DNA of 64,000 bases from BRHc4a sp049323755 (GCA_049323755.1 JBMOPE010000005.1:37484-101483), one strand, 5' to 3'. Shown: positions 25,346 through 35,042, counted from the first letter of the stretch. Notes: a model not told the origin generated them from the letters alone. Translations and numbers: made by a program.

Positions 25346-25622
25346 GGATTGGGGATTAGGGATTAAGGATTAAGGGAAGGCAATGCCTGAGGGCGTTTAT
25401 TCAAGGTCGACTATAGGGCCGGCTTGTAATATCACGACATGTGTTGATGGCCTCTCGGCTAAAGACAATATTAGATCGAGGATTGGGATTGTATAGGCGA
25501 AATGTAGTAATTTAATTTTTCACCAATTCCTAATTCACAATTCCCAATTCCGGATCCATAAATAATGCTTAACAATGCCGCTGTTCTAGCGGCAACGCCC
25601 TCAGGGCGTTTATTTATTTTGG
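25345..25622. repeat. Family B repeat, copy 3, with terminator tail
   Basis: GGATTGGGGATTAGGGATTA units start at the stop codon of the previous gene. An unrelated-looking 120-base middle follows, then ACCAATTCCTAATTCACAATTCC, GGATCCATAAATAATGC, hairpin GCCGCTG..TAGCGGC and terminator AACGCCC/GGGCGTTTATTT. This fills the gap before hemW. Confidence 0.75.
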
Positions 25623-25696
25623 GGGTTTACACACCATCTCTACGGTTATAAATTATATTAAGGCGTTCTAATGTCGGTTAACAGGAGCGGTTGGAT

Positions 25697-26830
25697 TTGA
25701 CAGGCCTTTATATTCATGTACCCTTCTGCTTGAAAAAGTGCAGCTACTGTGACTTTTTTTCCCTTCCGGTAGAGAGGGACATTGTTTCATGCTATATGGA
25801 CTCCCTTTTCAGGGAAATGAAAATACACACAGACAGGCCAGGGGGAAATGAAAAAAACGTTGACAGTGTTTATCTGGGCGGGGGGACTCCCACCTGTCTT
25901 TCCGCTGAAAACCTGGCAGCAATTATTGAAATGGTAAACCGTTATTTTAACATATCGCCGGGATCGGAAATAACGGTGGAGGCCAATCCCGGAACTGTGG
26001 ACAGTGAAAAGCTTGAATCACTCAGGAGGTCTGGTGTAAACCGGATTAGCATAGGGTTTCAGTCCTGTCAGGAAGATCTCCTGGCCACACTGGGCAGGGT
26101 TCATTCTTATCCCCAGGCGGAAGAGGCCTTTTATACTGCCAGGGGGGCAGGTTTTGAAAATATAAATGTGGACCTTATCTTTGGGATTCCCGGACAGACC
26201 CTTGAACACTGGAGGAGTTGCCTGGAAAATGTGGCCGGGCTTAAGCCCGACCACATATCTGCATATTCTCTGCACCTGGAGGAAGGCACTCCTCTTTATA
26301 AAAGGATTGAATCCGAAAGCATAAAGCAGTGTGCTGAGGACCTGGAGGCTGACATGTACTGCTATCTCATCGATTTTCTTACACAGATCGGATACGTTCA
26401 ATATGAGATATCCAATTTTTGTCTTCCGGGCCGGGCCTGCCGCCACAATCTTAAGTACTGGCATAATCTGAGCTATCTGGGACTTGGTCCTTCAGCCCAC
26501 TCCTTTATTGGAGGAAGGCGCTTTTCAAATACTTCAGACCTGGGCCTTTACATTGAAAGGCTGGGTTGGGGCATTCTTCCTGTTGAGTGGGAAGAAGAGC
26601 CGGATTTAAAAAACAGTATGTCAGAAACGGTATTTCTCGGACTTCGCCTCACTGAGGGGCTGGATACAATGGTGTTTGAAAAACGGTTCGAAAGGGATAT
26701 TATGGAGGTTTTCGGGGATCAAATTGAGAGCCTCGGCCGGCAGAGCTTAATTATAAAGGAAGGAAATCGCATACGGCTCACAAAAAAGGGCATGTTACTG
26801 GGAAACAGGGTGTTTGCGGAATTTGTATAA
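25697..26830 (+). CDS. hemW: Radical SAM heme chaperone HemW
   Basis: 377 residues. TTG 25697 lies 9 bases after AGGAG and gives MTGLYIHVPFC; TTG 25691 is only 3 bases from it. Radical SAM cluster CLKKCSYCDF, then YLGGGTPTCLSAE and EANPGTV. HemW branch members lack the extra N-terminal segment of oxygen-independent coproporphyrinogen oxidase HemN, and the position between lepA and hrcA is the conserved hemW place. Likely inserts heme into target proteins. Confidence 0.92.
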   Translation: MTGLYIHVPFCLKKCSYCDFFSLPVERDIVSCYMDSLFREMKIHTDRPGGNEKNVDSVYLGGGTPTCLSAENLAAIIEMVNRYFNISPGSEITVEANPGTVDSEKLESLRRSGVNRISIGFQSCQEDLLATLGRVHSYPQAEEAFYTARGAGFENINVDLIFGIPGQTLEHWRSCLENVAGLKPDHISAYSLHLEEGTPLYKRIESESIKQCAEDLEADMYCYLIDFLTQIGYVQYEISNFCLPGRACRHNLKYWHNLSYLGLGPSAHSFIGGRRFSNTSDLGLYIERLGWGILPVEWEEEPDLKNSMSETVFLGLRLTEGLDTMVFEKRFERDIMEVFGDQIESLGRQSLIIKEGNRIRLTKKGMLLGNRVFAEFV

Positions 26831-26898
26831 AATTTTTATTTCATACTGAAACAGGTTATCCTAAATAATATACAGCTTCTTTTTTCTTCCTGTACCGC

Positions 26899-26927
26899 TT
26901 GACAAAATAATTGTCCGGTGCTATTTT
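26899..26927 (+). promoter_or_regulatory. Promoter of the hrcA heat-shock operon
   Basis: TTGACA (26899-26904), 17-base spacer, TATTTT (26922-26927), directly before the CIRCE operator. Confidence 0.7.
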
Positions 26928-26940
26928 TTACGTATAGGAT

Positions 26941-26967
26941 TTAGCACTCGTTAAATGAGAGTGCTAA
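26941..26967 (+). promoter_or_regulatory. CIRCE operator (HrcA binding site)
   Basis: TTAGCACTC, nine bases, GAGTGCTAA: a perfect match to the CIRCE consensus. Lies in the 5' untranslated region of hrcA, so HrcA represses its own operon. Confidence 0.97.
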
Positions 26968-26986
26968 CAAAAGGTGGTGGGCCGGA

Positions 26987-28030
26987 ATGAAAATGGATCC
27001 ACGGAAACAACAGGTTTTAATGGCAATAATAATGGATTACATTTCCACGGCAGAGCCGGTAGGCTCAAGGACCATTGCAAGAAAATTTAATCTGGGTGTT
27101 AGCCCTGCCACCATAAGGAATGAAATGTCTGACCTGGAAGAACAGGGATACATCGAGCAGCCACATACTTCTGCCGGTAGAGTTCCCTCGCAAAAAGGCT
27201 ACAGGTATTATGTAGATTTCTTAATGAAGAAAAAGGATCTCTCCCAGAAGGAAGAGGAAATAATCCGGAGTGGCTACGAAAACAAGGTGAAGGACATAGG
27301 CCAGGTGGTTGACCGCACCAATGCAATACTGGCCAAGATAACCAACTATGCCTCTCTTGTAATAACTCCCAGGACCGATATAAGCGCACTGAAACACGTA
27401 CAGCTTGTTCTGATGAATCCGGGTCAGGCAATGATTATTGTTGTCCTCAACACCGGGGCTATACAACACAATATGATAGAGGTGCCCGAGGGGGTCAGCC
27501 AGTCAGACCTGGATACCATCTCCGGGGTTTTTAACGGCAAGCTGCAGGGGCTAACAATTGACAAGATAAAAATGAGCCTTATAAGAGAGATTTATTTTGA
27601 GCTCTCGAAGCACAAGAATATATTGGACCTGGCTGTGCACCTGATAGAACAGGGGCTGACCATGGACAGGGAGGAAAAGATATACCTGGGCGGGGTGTTC
27701 AACATCCTTAACCAGCCCGAGTTTCATAATATTGAAAAGGTAAAGACACTGCTAGGCCTTCTGGAACAGGAGGAATTGATGCGCAACCTGTTTGAGAAGG
27801 GCTATGCCCATAATGGCGTTACCGTTCGTATAGGGAGCGAGCTAAACAGAGATGAAATAAAGGACTGCAGCATGGTGGTGGCAACCTATCACCTTGATGG
27901 AAAGCCTATGGGGAAAATAGGTGTTTTGGGACCTACCAGGATGGACTATGCATGGGTGGTCAGCGTTGTTGAGCACATGACCAGAAATCTTTCCGATACA
28001 CTGGAAAAAATGTTTAAGGGATGGAGATAG
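26987..28030 (+). CDS. hrcA: Heat-inducible transcription repressor HrcA
   Basis: 347 residues. N-terminal winged helix (SRTIARKFNLGVSPATIRNE, EEQGYIEQPHTSAGRVPS), followed by the GAF-like dimerisation domain. Binds the CIRCE site 20 bases upstream; in other bacteria its activity depends on GroEL. Here the first gene after it is an archaeal-like chaperonin, which could take part in that feedback (inference). ATG 26987 follows AAGGTGG. Confidence 0.96.
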   Translation: MKMDPRKQQVLMAIIMDYISTAEPVGSRTIARKFNLGVSPATIRNEMSDLEEQGYIEQPHTSAGRVPSQKGYRYYVDFLMKKKDLSQKEEEIIRSGYENKVKDIGQVVDRTNAILAKITNYASLVITPRTDISALKHVQLVLMNPGQAMIIVVLNTGAIQHNMIEVPEGVSQSDLDTISGVFNGKLQGLTIDKIKMSLIREIYFELSKHKNILDLAVHLIEQGLTMDREEKIYLGGVFNILNQPEFHNIEKVKTLLGLLEQEELMRNLFEKGYAHNGVTVRIGSELNRDEIKDCSMVVATYHLDGKPMGKIGVLGPTRMDYAWVVSVVEHMTRNLSDTLEKMFKGWR

Positions 28031-28036
28031 CCTAAA

Positions 28037-29599
28037 ATGAGTCTTAAACAACAGGCCAGCTCCGGGGCCGAGGTAAATGAGAGGATGGCAGCCCTGGTTT
28101 CCAACGCAAATGCCATAAGGGCCATAGCGTCAGCAGTGGAAGGGACCCTTGGGCCGAAGGGCCTTGACACCATGCTGGTGGATAAATTTGGGGAGGTTGT
28201 CATTACCAACGACGGGGTAACCATACTAACCATGATGGAAGCCAATCACCCCGCCGCCAGGATGCTTATAAATATCGCCAGGGCCCAGCAGGAGGAAATA
28301 GGAGACGGCACTACCACGGCTACTGTTATGGCGGGTGCTCTGGTGGGGGCCGGGGTGGAGCAGGTTTCCAGGGGGGTGCCTGTGGCCAGGGTGATTGAAG
28401 GACTCCGGGCGGGTGTCCGGGCAGGAATAGATGCTATTAACAGGCGGTCAAGGCCGGTTAATGACATAGGTGACCTGGTGGTCAGGCAGGTGGCCATGAT
28501 TGCAGGCCGCGGGCACGAGGATATTGCTGACCTTGTGGTACGGGCGGCGGAAATGGTTGGTGTGGAAAAGCTTGCCGACCGCAACTTTAAACTTGCGGAC
28601 ACTGTTGTTTCGGAAGAGGGCGCCGAGAACCAGGTTTTTAAGGGAGTTATTATCGGTAAAGAGCGAATGAACAGGCAGATGCCGGTTGAGTTGAATAACT
28701 TTTCCGTTCTGGTGGTGGACGATGCCCTGGAGCCCGAGGAAATAGAAGATGAGGCCCTTGCCACAGAGGCAGGCTTTGCCCGCTATATGGATCTTCACAA
28801 CCAGTTTCGGCAAAATATTGAGAAGCTGGTTGAAATGGGTGTAGGCCTGGTACTTGTAGACCGGGGGGTAAATGACGCCGCTGAGGAGATTCTTACTGAT
28901 GCCGGTATAATGGTGGTTCAAAGGGTTTTGGCTTCGGAATTAAGGAAGGCCGCGGAACACACCGGGGCGAGGATGATAAAAAGAAATGCAATTAAGAAGG
29001 ACCCTGCCCAGCTGGAAAAATTTTTAGGAAAAGCAGGAAGGGCATATAATGACGAAAAGCTTGAACAGGTATGGATACAGGATGGTGGCGGGAAATCCAT
29101 GGCCACTGTGCTTGTTGGAGCAGCAACTGCCGAAGTGGTAGGAGAGCGGGAGCGTATTGCGAAGGATGCCGCGGCTGCCGTTCAGGCTGTGGTAAAGGGT
29201 GGTGTAATATCCGGAGGCGGGTCCGTAGAGCTGGCGGCAGCCAGGGACGTTGAGAAAGTAAGGACCGAAATGCGCGGGATGTCAGTATACGGTGTTGACT
29301 GTGTGGTGGAGGCCCTGAAGAGGCCCATGTCCCAGATTGTGGCAAACGCCGGGTTTAACCCCTTAGAGAAACTGGGTGATGTGATTGCCGCCCAGACAGA
29401 AAGGGGAAACGACTGCCTGTCTGTGGACTGCGATACCGGGGAAATCACCGATATGCTTGAAATGGGGGTTGTAGACCCCGCACTGGTAAAAACCTATGCA
29501 CTGAAGGCCGCCGGTGAGGTGGCCGAGGCAATATTAAGAATAGATACTATAATAAAGAAGCGAGAGGAAAAAGAACAGGCACAACAGGATAATAGATAA
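28037..29599 (+). CDS. Group III (archaeal-like, thermosome/CCT-related) chaperonin
   Basis: 520 residues, starting 6 bases after hrcA. It is not GroEL. The equatorial domain has the thermosome-type TLGPKGLDTMLVDKFGEVV and NDGVTIL, with the ATPase motif GDGTTTATVMAGAL. The apical part NIEKLVEMGVGLVLVDRGVN and VVQRVLASELRKAAEHTGAR matches the group II layout, and the SGGGSVELAAARDV segment is retained. Group III chaperonins of this kind are known from Carboxydothermus and relatives, where they lie in the dnaK operon, as here. They fold proteins with a built-in lid and no GroES. Heat control through CIRCE is expected. Confidence 0.92.
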   Translation: MSLKQQASSGAEVNERMAALVSNANAIRAIASAVEGTLGPKGLDTMLVDKFGEVVITNDGVTILTMMEANHPAARMLINIARAQQEEIGDGTTTATVMAGALVGAGVEQVSRGVPVARVIEGLRAGVRAGIDAINRRSRPVNDIGDLVVRQVAMIAGRGHEDIADLVVRAAEMVGVEKLADRNFKLADTVVSEEGAENQVFKGVIIGKERMNRQMPVELNNFSVLVVDDALEPEEIEDEALATEAGFARYMDLHNQFRQNIEKLVEMGVGLVLVDRGVNDAAEEILTDAGIMVVQRVLASELRKAAEHTGARMIKRNAIKKDPAQLEKFLGKAGRAYNDEKLEQVWIQDGGGKSMATVLVGAATAEVVGERERIAKDAAAAVQAVVKGGVISGGGSVELAAARDVEKVRTEMRGMSVYGVDCVVEALKRPMSQIVANAGFNPLEKLGDVIAAQTERGNDCLSVDCDTGEITDMLEMGVVDPALVKTYALKAAGEVAEAILRIDTIIKKREEKEQAQQDNR

Positions 29600-29624
29600 A
29601 AGGGATTGGTGAGGTGAAGTCTGT

Positions 29625-30266
29625 ATGCAGGATAGGGTCCGGGAAGAAATTTTAAACGGTGAGAAAAAGGGCCCGGAACAGGAGGACACCGTTATGAATA
29701 ATACTGAAAAGGCTGCCTTGGAGGAGGGGCCCCCTGTTCCCGGAGTTGATCAGGACCCGGAGGTGGAACAAACCGGTGAATACGGTGGGGCTGGCCAAGA
29801 AAATGAAGACAGGGAAAGCCTTTTAAATCAGCTTGCTCTGGAAAAGAATAGGGCGGAGGATTACTTTAACCGGCTCGCCAGGATGCAGGCCGACTTTGAG
29901 AATTACCGCAGACGGGTGGCCAAAGAAAAAGAGGACCTGTTAAAATATGCCGGTGAGCAGGTGATTGTTTCTTTGCTGCCGGTGCTGGACAACTTGGAGA
30001 GGGCTTTGGCGGTTAAGCATGATGATGTGGAAAAGGTTTATGAAGGAGTTGAAATGATTGGCAGGCAGATAAGGGATATACTGACTGCCGGGGGGCTGGA
30101 GGCTATACCAGCCGTGGGAGAGCAGTTTAACCCGGAAATTCACGAGGCCGTAATGAGGGAAGAGGGAAGCGAGCACCCTGAAAACACTATTGTGGAGGAG
30201 CTGAGAAAAGGTTATACATTAAAGGGAAAGATAATCAGGGCCGCCATGGTTAAGGTGGCCACATAA
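29625..30266 (+). CDS. grpE: Nucleotide exchange factor GrpE
   Basis: 213 residues. Disordered acidic N-terminus (about 1-60), long coiled-coil (about 62-120; NRLARMQADFENYRRRVAKE) and C-terminal beta domain (PAVGEQFNPEIHEAVMREEG, GYTLKGKIIRAAMVKV). Releases ADP from DnaK. Two starts have good ribosome sites: ATG 29625 (GAGGTG) and ATG 29694 (AGGAGG); both leave the structured part intact. Confidence 0.95.
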   Translation: MQDRVREEILNGEKKGPEQEDTVMNNTEKAALEEGPPVPGVDQDPEVEQTGEYGGAGQENEDRESLLNQLALEKNRAEDYFNRLARMQADFENYRRRVAKEKEDLLKYAGEQVIVSLLPVLDNLERALAVKHDDVEKVYEGVEMIGRQIRDILTAGGLEAIPAVGEQFNPEIHEAVMREEGSEHPENTIVEELRKGYTLKGKIIRAAMVKVAT

Positions 30267-30289
30267 ATTGGCTTATTCTGTAATACTTT

Positions 30290-30430
30290 GCGGTCGGAAT
30301 ACAGGAGTCAGAAGTCAGAATTCAGAATGGTTTGGGTATTGCCCTCAAGCAATCTCTGTATCCTCGCTGGCTTAAAAGGATCTGGAATTTCATTCTGACT
30401 GGCGAGGCTTTTGGCAGCAAGTTCTGGCAG
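30290..30430. repeat. Degenerate family A element upstream of dnaK
   Basis: GTCAGAAGTCAGAATTCAGAATG at the left, TGGCTTAAAAGGATCT and TTTCATTCTGACTGG at the right match the ends of the full elements near 7785 and 40994. The CCACAGAG arms are eroded. Fills the grpE-dnaK gap. Confidence 0.5.
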
Positions 30431-30472
30431 TATTAGCTTTATATAAAAGAATATAGCGAAAGGAAGGTTGTA

Positions 30473-32302
30473 ATGGGCAAGGTAATAGGTATAGATTTAG
30501 GCACCACTAACTCATGCGTGGCAGTAATGGAGGGCGGAGAGGCTGTAGTTATCCCAAATGCTGAAGGCGGCCGCACCACACCATCTGTGGTGGGATTCTC
30601 AAAAACAGGGGAGCGCCTGGTGGGCCAGGTTGCCAAAAGGCAGGCGGTAAGCAACCCCGACCGCACGGTAATATCCATCAAGCGCCATATGGGATCTACC
30701 TACAAGGTTGATATAGACGATAAAAATTATTCTCCGCAGGAAATATCCGCAATGATCTTGCAGAAATTGAAGACCGATGCAGAGGCTTACCTGGGACAGA
30801 AGGTGGAGCAGGCAGTTATCACTGTTCCTGCTTATTTTACTGATGCTCAGAGGCAGGCCACCAAGGACGCCGGTAAAATAGCCGGGCTGGAAGTTCTTCG
30901 CATTATTAACGAACCTACTGCTGCTGCGCTGGCTTATGGCCTGGATAAGGGAGAGGACCAGACTATACTGGTTTTTGACCTGGGCGGAGGTACTTTTGAC
31001 GTATCCATTCTTGATCTGGGGGAAGGTGTTTTCGAGGTTAAGGCCACCAGCGGCAACAATCGCCTTGGAGGAGATGACTTTGACCAGCGCGTGATTGACT
31101 GGCTGGTAGCCGAGTTTAAAAAAGAGAGCGGAATTGATCTCGGAAAAGACCGGATGGCCATGCAGCGCCTGAAGGAGGCCGCCGAAAAGGCCAAAATAGA
31201 ACTTAGCGGGGTGGCCAGCACCAATATAAACCTTCCTTTTATAACGGCTGACGCCGACGGCCCCAAACACCTTGACCTGACCCTTACCAGGGCAAAATTT
31301 GAAGAGATGATCGCCGACCTGGTGGAAAAAACCATGGGACCCACCAGGCAGGCTTTAAGCGACTCGGGACTGGAGCCCAAGGATATACACAAGGTTCTTT
31401 TGGTTGGCGGATCAACCAGGATTCCCGCTGTTCAGGAAGCCATTCGCAAATTTTTGGGCAAGGACCCTCACAAGGGCATTAACCCTGACGAGTGTGTTGC
31501 CATTGGAGCGGCAATTCAGGCGGGAGTGCTGGCAGGCGAGGTAAAGGATGTGCTTTTGCTGGATGTGACACCGCTTTCTCTGGGTATAGAAACCCTGGGA
31601 GGGGTATTTACAAAGCTTATTGAAAGGAACACAACCATTCCCACCTCCAAAAGTCAGATCTTTTCGACTGCCGCGGACGGCCAGACCACCGTGGAGATTA
31701 ACGTGCTTCAGGGTGAGAGGGCCATGGCGGCGGACAACAAGTCTCTGGGCCGCTTTACGCTGACCGGAATACCTCCGGCACCCAGGGGTATACCCCAGAT
31801 TGAGGTTAAATTTGACCTCGATGTTAATGGTATAGTAAATGTTTCCGCCAAGGACATGGCTACCGGAAGCGCCCAGAGTATAACCATAAGCGGCGGGGGC
31901 GGACTGTCTGAGCAGGATATCGAGAAAATGGTTAAGGAGGCCGAGGTTCAGGCAGAGGAAGACAAAAAGCGCAAAGAGGAAGTAGAGCTAAGAAATCAGG
32001 CCGACAGCGTTATCTACCAGGTGGAAAAGACCCTAAAGGACCTTGGTGATAAGGTTGACAAGGAAAAGGCCGATAGTGTTAACAGGGCTGTTGAAGAGCT
32101 GAAGGAATCTCTGAAGGGTAATGACACGGAGTTAATCAAAAATAAAATTGAAGCTGTCACCCAGCCGCTTTATGAGCTTACCTCACTGCTGTATCAGCAA
32201 AACGCCCAGCAGCAGCCGGGAGAAAACCCTGCAGGAGAGGGCCCGGGCAAAAAGGATGATAATGTTGTGGACGCCGACTATGAGGTAAAAGAGGATAAAT
32301 AA
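30473..32302 (+). CDS. dnaK: Chaperone DnaK (Hsp70)
   Basis: 609 residues. GIDLGTTNSCVAVMEGG phosphate loop, IINEPTAAALAYGLDKG, VFDLGGGTFDVSILDLG, the interdomain linker DVLLLDVTPLSLGIETLGG, the substrate domain, and the C-terminal helical lid ending in an acidic tail (DDNVVDADYEV). ATP-driven folding and a regulator of the heat response with GrpE and DnaJ. All blocks intact. Confidence 0.98.
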   Translation: MGKVIGIDLGTTNSCVAVMEGGEAVVIPNAEGGRTTPSVVGFSKTGERLVGQVAKRQAVSNPDRTVISIKRHMGSTYKVDIDDKNYSPQEISAMILQKLKTDAEAYLGQKVEQAVITVPAYFTDAQRQATKDAGKIAGLEVLRIINEPTAAALAYGLDKGEDQTILVFDLGGGTFDVSILDLGEGVFEVKATSGNNRLGGDDFDQRVIDWLVAEFKKESGIDLGKDRMAMQRLKEAAEKAKIELSGVASTNINLPFITADADGPKHLDLTLTRAKFEEMIADLVEKTMGPTRQALSDSGLEPKDIHKVLLVGGSTRIPAVQEAIRKFLGKDPHKGINPDECVAIGAAIQAGVLAGEVKDVLLLDVTPLSLGIETLGGVFTKLIERNTTIPTSKSQIFSTAADGQTTVEINVLQGERAMAADNKSLGRFTLTGIPPAPRGIPQIEVKFDLDVNGIVNVSAKDMATGSAQSITISGGGGLSEQDIEKMVKEAEVQAEEDKKRKEEVELRNQADSVIYQVEKTLKDLGDKVDKEKADSVNRAVEELKESLKGNDTELIKNKIEAVTQPLYELTSLLYQQNAQQQPGENPAGEGPGKKDDNVVDADYEVKEDK

Positions 32303-32376
32303 TTTTTGGGTTTACCAGACAACCTGAAATGTGCTATTCTGTATGGTGTTGATGCTTTAACCGGGGGTGGTGAAAT

Positions 32377-33504
32377 ATGTCTAAGCGAGATTACTATGAT
32401 GTGCTGGGGGTTTCTAAACAGGCTTCAGCGGAAGAGTTAAAAAAGGCTTACAGAAAGCTGGCTCGTCAGTACCACCCCGATGCCAACCCTGATAATAAAA
32501 AGCAGGCCGAGGAAAAGTTTAAGGAAATTGCCGAGGCCTACGAAGTATTGAGCGATCCTGAGAAAAGGGCTAATTATGACCGATTCGGCCATGCCGGTGT
32601 AGACGGTCAGGGCTTTGGAGGATTTGGCGGCTTCGGTGGCGGCGGTGACTTCGGCGGTTTAAATGACATTTTTGACATGTTCTTCGGAGGCGGGGGCAGA
32701 GCCAGACGAGGCCCGGAAAAGGGCGCAGACCTCAGGGTGGATATGGAAATATCTTTTGATGAGGCTGCTTTCGGGCTTGAAAAGGACATCAAGGTTCCCA
32801 GGTACGAGGAGTGCGGAACCTGCGGGGGAACAGGAGCTGCCCCCGGCACCAAGCCTCAGACCTGCCCGGGATGCAACGGGTCGGGACAGATTCAGTATGC
32901 CCAGAGCACTCCCTTTGGAAGGATTGTACAGTCAAGAACCTGTGACCGCTGCCACGGTTCCGGCAAGGTAATAGAAAAACCGTGCCTCACCTGCCACGGG
33001 GCAGGACAGGTAAGGAAAACCAGGAGTATACATGTCAAGATACCCGCCGGTGTCGACAGCGGAACAAGGCTCAGGGTCTCCGGTGAGGGTGAAAAAGGAA
33101 CGAGGGGCGGCCCAAAGGGAGATTTGTATGTATACATCTATGTGAAGCCCCATAAGTTTTTCAGGCGTGACGGAAACGATGTTGTGATTGAGGTGCCCCT
33201 TAGCATAGCCCAGGCTGCCCTCGGAGATGAAGTAGATGTGGATACTCTGGATGGCAAGGTGTCGGTTAAGATTCCCGAGGGGACTCAGACAGGCGCCGTC
33301 TTCAGGCTCAGGGGCAAGGGCATACCGCACCTGGGCGGACACGGGCGGGGAGACCAGCATGTTGTCGTTAAGGTGGTAACCCCTGTTAAACTTTCCGATA
33401 AACAAAAAGAACTTCTCCGGGAGTTTGCCAGGCTGAGCGAGGAAAATCCCACCGGTGTTGAGAAAGGCTTTTTTGGAAAGGTTAAGGATGCCTTCATAGG
33501 ATAA
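32377..33504 (+). CDS. dnaJ: Chaperone DnaJ (Hsp40)
   Basis: 375 residues. J domain (1-70) with HPD in QYHPDANPDN, G/F-rich region (about 75-110), four CxxCxGxG zinc modules (CGTCGGTG, CPGCNGSG, CDRCHGSG, CLTCHGAG), then the two C-terminal beta domains. Delivers substrates to DnaK and triggers its ATPase. Confidence 0.98.
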   Translation: MSKRDYYDVLGVSKQASAEELKKAYRKLARQYHPDANPDNKKQAEEKFKEIAEAYEVLSDPEKRANYDRFGHAGVDGQGFGGFGGFGGGGDFGGLNDIFDMFFGGGGRARRGPEKGADLRVDMEISFDEAAFGLEKDIKVPRYEECGTCGGTGAAPGTKPQTCPGCNGSGQIQYAQSTPFGRIVQSRTCDRCHGSGKVIEKPCLTCHGAGQVRKTRSIHVKIPAGVDSGTRLRVSGEGEKGTRGGPKGDLYVYIYVKPHKFFRRDGNDVVIEVPLSIAQAALGDEVDVDTLDGKVSVKIPEGTQTGAVFRLRGKGIPHLGGHGRGDQHVVVKVVTPVKLSDKQKELLREFARLSEENPTGVEKGFFGKVKDAFIG

Positions 33505-33532
33505 ATAGCTAATACTGAGGGATTATACTGTC

Positions 33533-33810
33533 GGAAGTCAGAACTCAGAACTCAGAACTCAGACAATCGGGCCATATAAAACGGTCACCACTGAGGATGA
33601 AAATTGTGGTCCTTTAAAACCACAGAGAACACAGTACACAGAGGTTTGTAAGCCCTGCTTGTAAGCTTAAAGAGATTTTTTTATTAAAAAGGGTACACTT
33701 CTCTATTATCTACTTCAGTTTTAGACCTCAGAGTAATGCCTGAGAGCAAATTCTCTGTGATCTCTGTGTTCTCTGTGGTTCATAAAAAGTCAATCATATT
33801 TTCAGGATGT
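33533..33810 (-). repeat. Family A palindromic element, copy 2 (inverted)
   Basis: Runs from CAGAACTCAGAACTCAGAC through GATGAAAATTGTGG and CCACAGAGAACACAG, about 110 internal bases, to CTCTGTGATCTCTGTGTTCTCTGTGG and TATTTTCAGG. It is the reverse complement arrangement of the copy at 40994, including matching internal sequence. Occupies the dnaJ-prmA gap. Confidence 0.75.
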
Positions 33811-33874
33811 TAAAAGAATGGACATTAGTACGGATATATAAGTAAGGATTTTGTTTGACAGGCGGTTATGTGAA

Positions 33875-34810
33875 TTGAAGTGGATTGAGATTGCAATAGG
33901 CGTAAGCCGTGAGGATATTGACATCATATGTGAAATTTTTGATGCTATTGGAACAGGCGGGGTTGTTATAGAGGACCCCGCCCTAATTTATGATGTAATA
34001 GAAAAGGGCAGCAGTGAGACAGTGGCCCCTGAAATGCCAAGGCCGGAACCGGGTTCCCCACCTGTTATAAAGGGCTATCTCCCGGCGGACGGCAGGCTGG
34101 AGAAAAGGGTGGCCTATTTGCGAACAGCCATTGGCAATATAAATAAAAGCTATCCTCAAAGAATTTCCCTGAATGAGATGGAGGAAGGGGACTGGGCTGA
34201 CCGCTGGAGGGAATACTACCACCCCTTCAGGGTTGGGCGCCGCCTTATGGTGAAACCTACCTGGGAGCCTGCCGAAATGGAGGAGGGCCTCCTGGTAATA
34301 GAAATGGACCCCGGTATGGCATTTGGCTGTGGAACCCATGAAACCACCTCCATGTGCATGAAACTTCTTGAGGAAGCCGTCACGGGAGACGAATTAGTAA
34401 TAGATGTCGGCACGGGTTCGGGAATACTGGCCATTACAGCGGCTATGCTTGGCGCATCCGGGGTTTTGGCTGTTGATACCGACGCCACTGCAGTTCGCAC
34501 AGCAGGGGAGAATGTAGCCCGTAACGGGCTGGAACATGTGATAACCGTCAGGGAAGGCAATCTCCTCGGGGGAATAGATTACAGGGCCGATATTATTGTA
34601 GCCAATATAATAGCTGATGTAGTGATTATGCTTGTTCCGGAGGCTCTGAGACTTTTGAAGGATGGCGGAAAGTTCATTGCCTCAGGCATAATATCAGGCA
34701 GGGCCGATGAGGTGGCCGGGGTTTTGGCCGGGGCCGGGCTGTCTGTCAGTAAGTTTTTAAGTGAAGGCGAGTGGGTGGCTTTTCTGGCGGAAAAGAAGGC
34801 TTACAGGTAA
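33875..34810 (+). CDS. prmA: Ribosomal protein L11 methyltransferase
   Basis: About 311 residues from TTG 33875, giving the family start MKWIEIAIGV; AGGCGG lies 9 bases upstream. The frame is open back to 33851. SAM-binding VIDVGTGSGILAITAAMLGA, the acidic LAVDTDATAV, and the catalytic block VANIIADVVI (family NxxA). The N-terminal substrate-recognition domain (about 1-60) is present. Trimethylates L11. Conserved position after dnaJ. Confidence 0.93.
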   Translation: MKWIEIAIGVSREDIDIICEIFDAIGTGGVVIEDPALIYDVIEKGSSETVAPEMPRPEPGSPPVIKGYLPADGRLEKRVAYLRTAIGNINKSYPQRISLNEMEEGDWADRWREYYHPFRVGRRLMVKPTWEPAEMEEGLLVIEMDPGMAFGCGTHETTSMCMKLLEEAVTGDELVIDVGTGSGILAITAAMLGASGVLAVDTDATAVRTAGENVARNGLEHVITVREGNLLGGIDYRADIIVANIIADVVIMLVPEALRLLKDGGKFIASGIISGRADEVAGVLAGAGLSVSKFLSEGEWVAFLAEKKAYR

Positions 34811-34817
34811 TACCTCC

Positions 34818-35042
34818 GGTCGGAGGGGCTATGGGGCATTCCCAATTGGTCGGAGGGGCTATAGGGTATTCCCGACTCGTCGGAGGAGCTATGGGGTAGT
34901 GCTTGATGGTCGGAGACCCTTAAGTAATGCACCTTTATTCTCTCCGACCGCCCGGAAATGCATCCTCGGCTCCTCCGACCAATCGGGAATACATTTGAGT
35001 TCCTCCGACCATCCGGAAATACTCTTTAGCCTCTCCGACGGA
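34818..35042. repeat. Family C symmetrical GGTCGGAG array, copy 1
   Basis: Four GGTCGGAG boxes (one lacking its first G) at 34818, 34848, about 34879 and 34908, spaced 29-31 bases, are mirrored by four CTCCGACC boxes ending at 34949, 34980, 35010 and about 35039. The two central boxes bound a 42-base core (34908-34949) that recurs exactly, inverted, at 45813-45854. Spacers share GGGCTATGGGG and TATTCCC motifs. Lies between prmA and rsmE. Confidence 0.85.

Noticed and set aside
28037..29599. Standard GroEL
   Set aside because: Motifs TLGPKGLDTMLVDK, NDGVTIL and the apical domain are of the archaeal/eukaryal type, and no groES precedes it.
34818..35042. CRISPR-like spacing (about 30 bases) of GGTCGGAG boxes
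   Set aside because: The repeated box is only 8 bases, occurs in both orientations symmetrically, the intervals resemble each other, and no cas gene is present.
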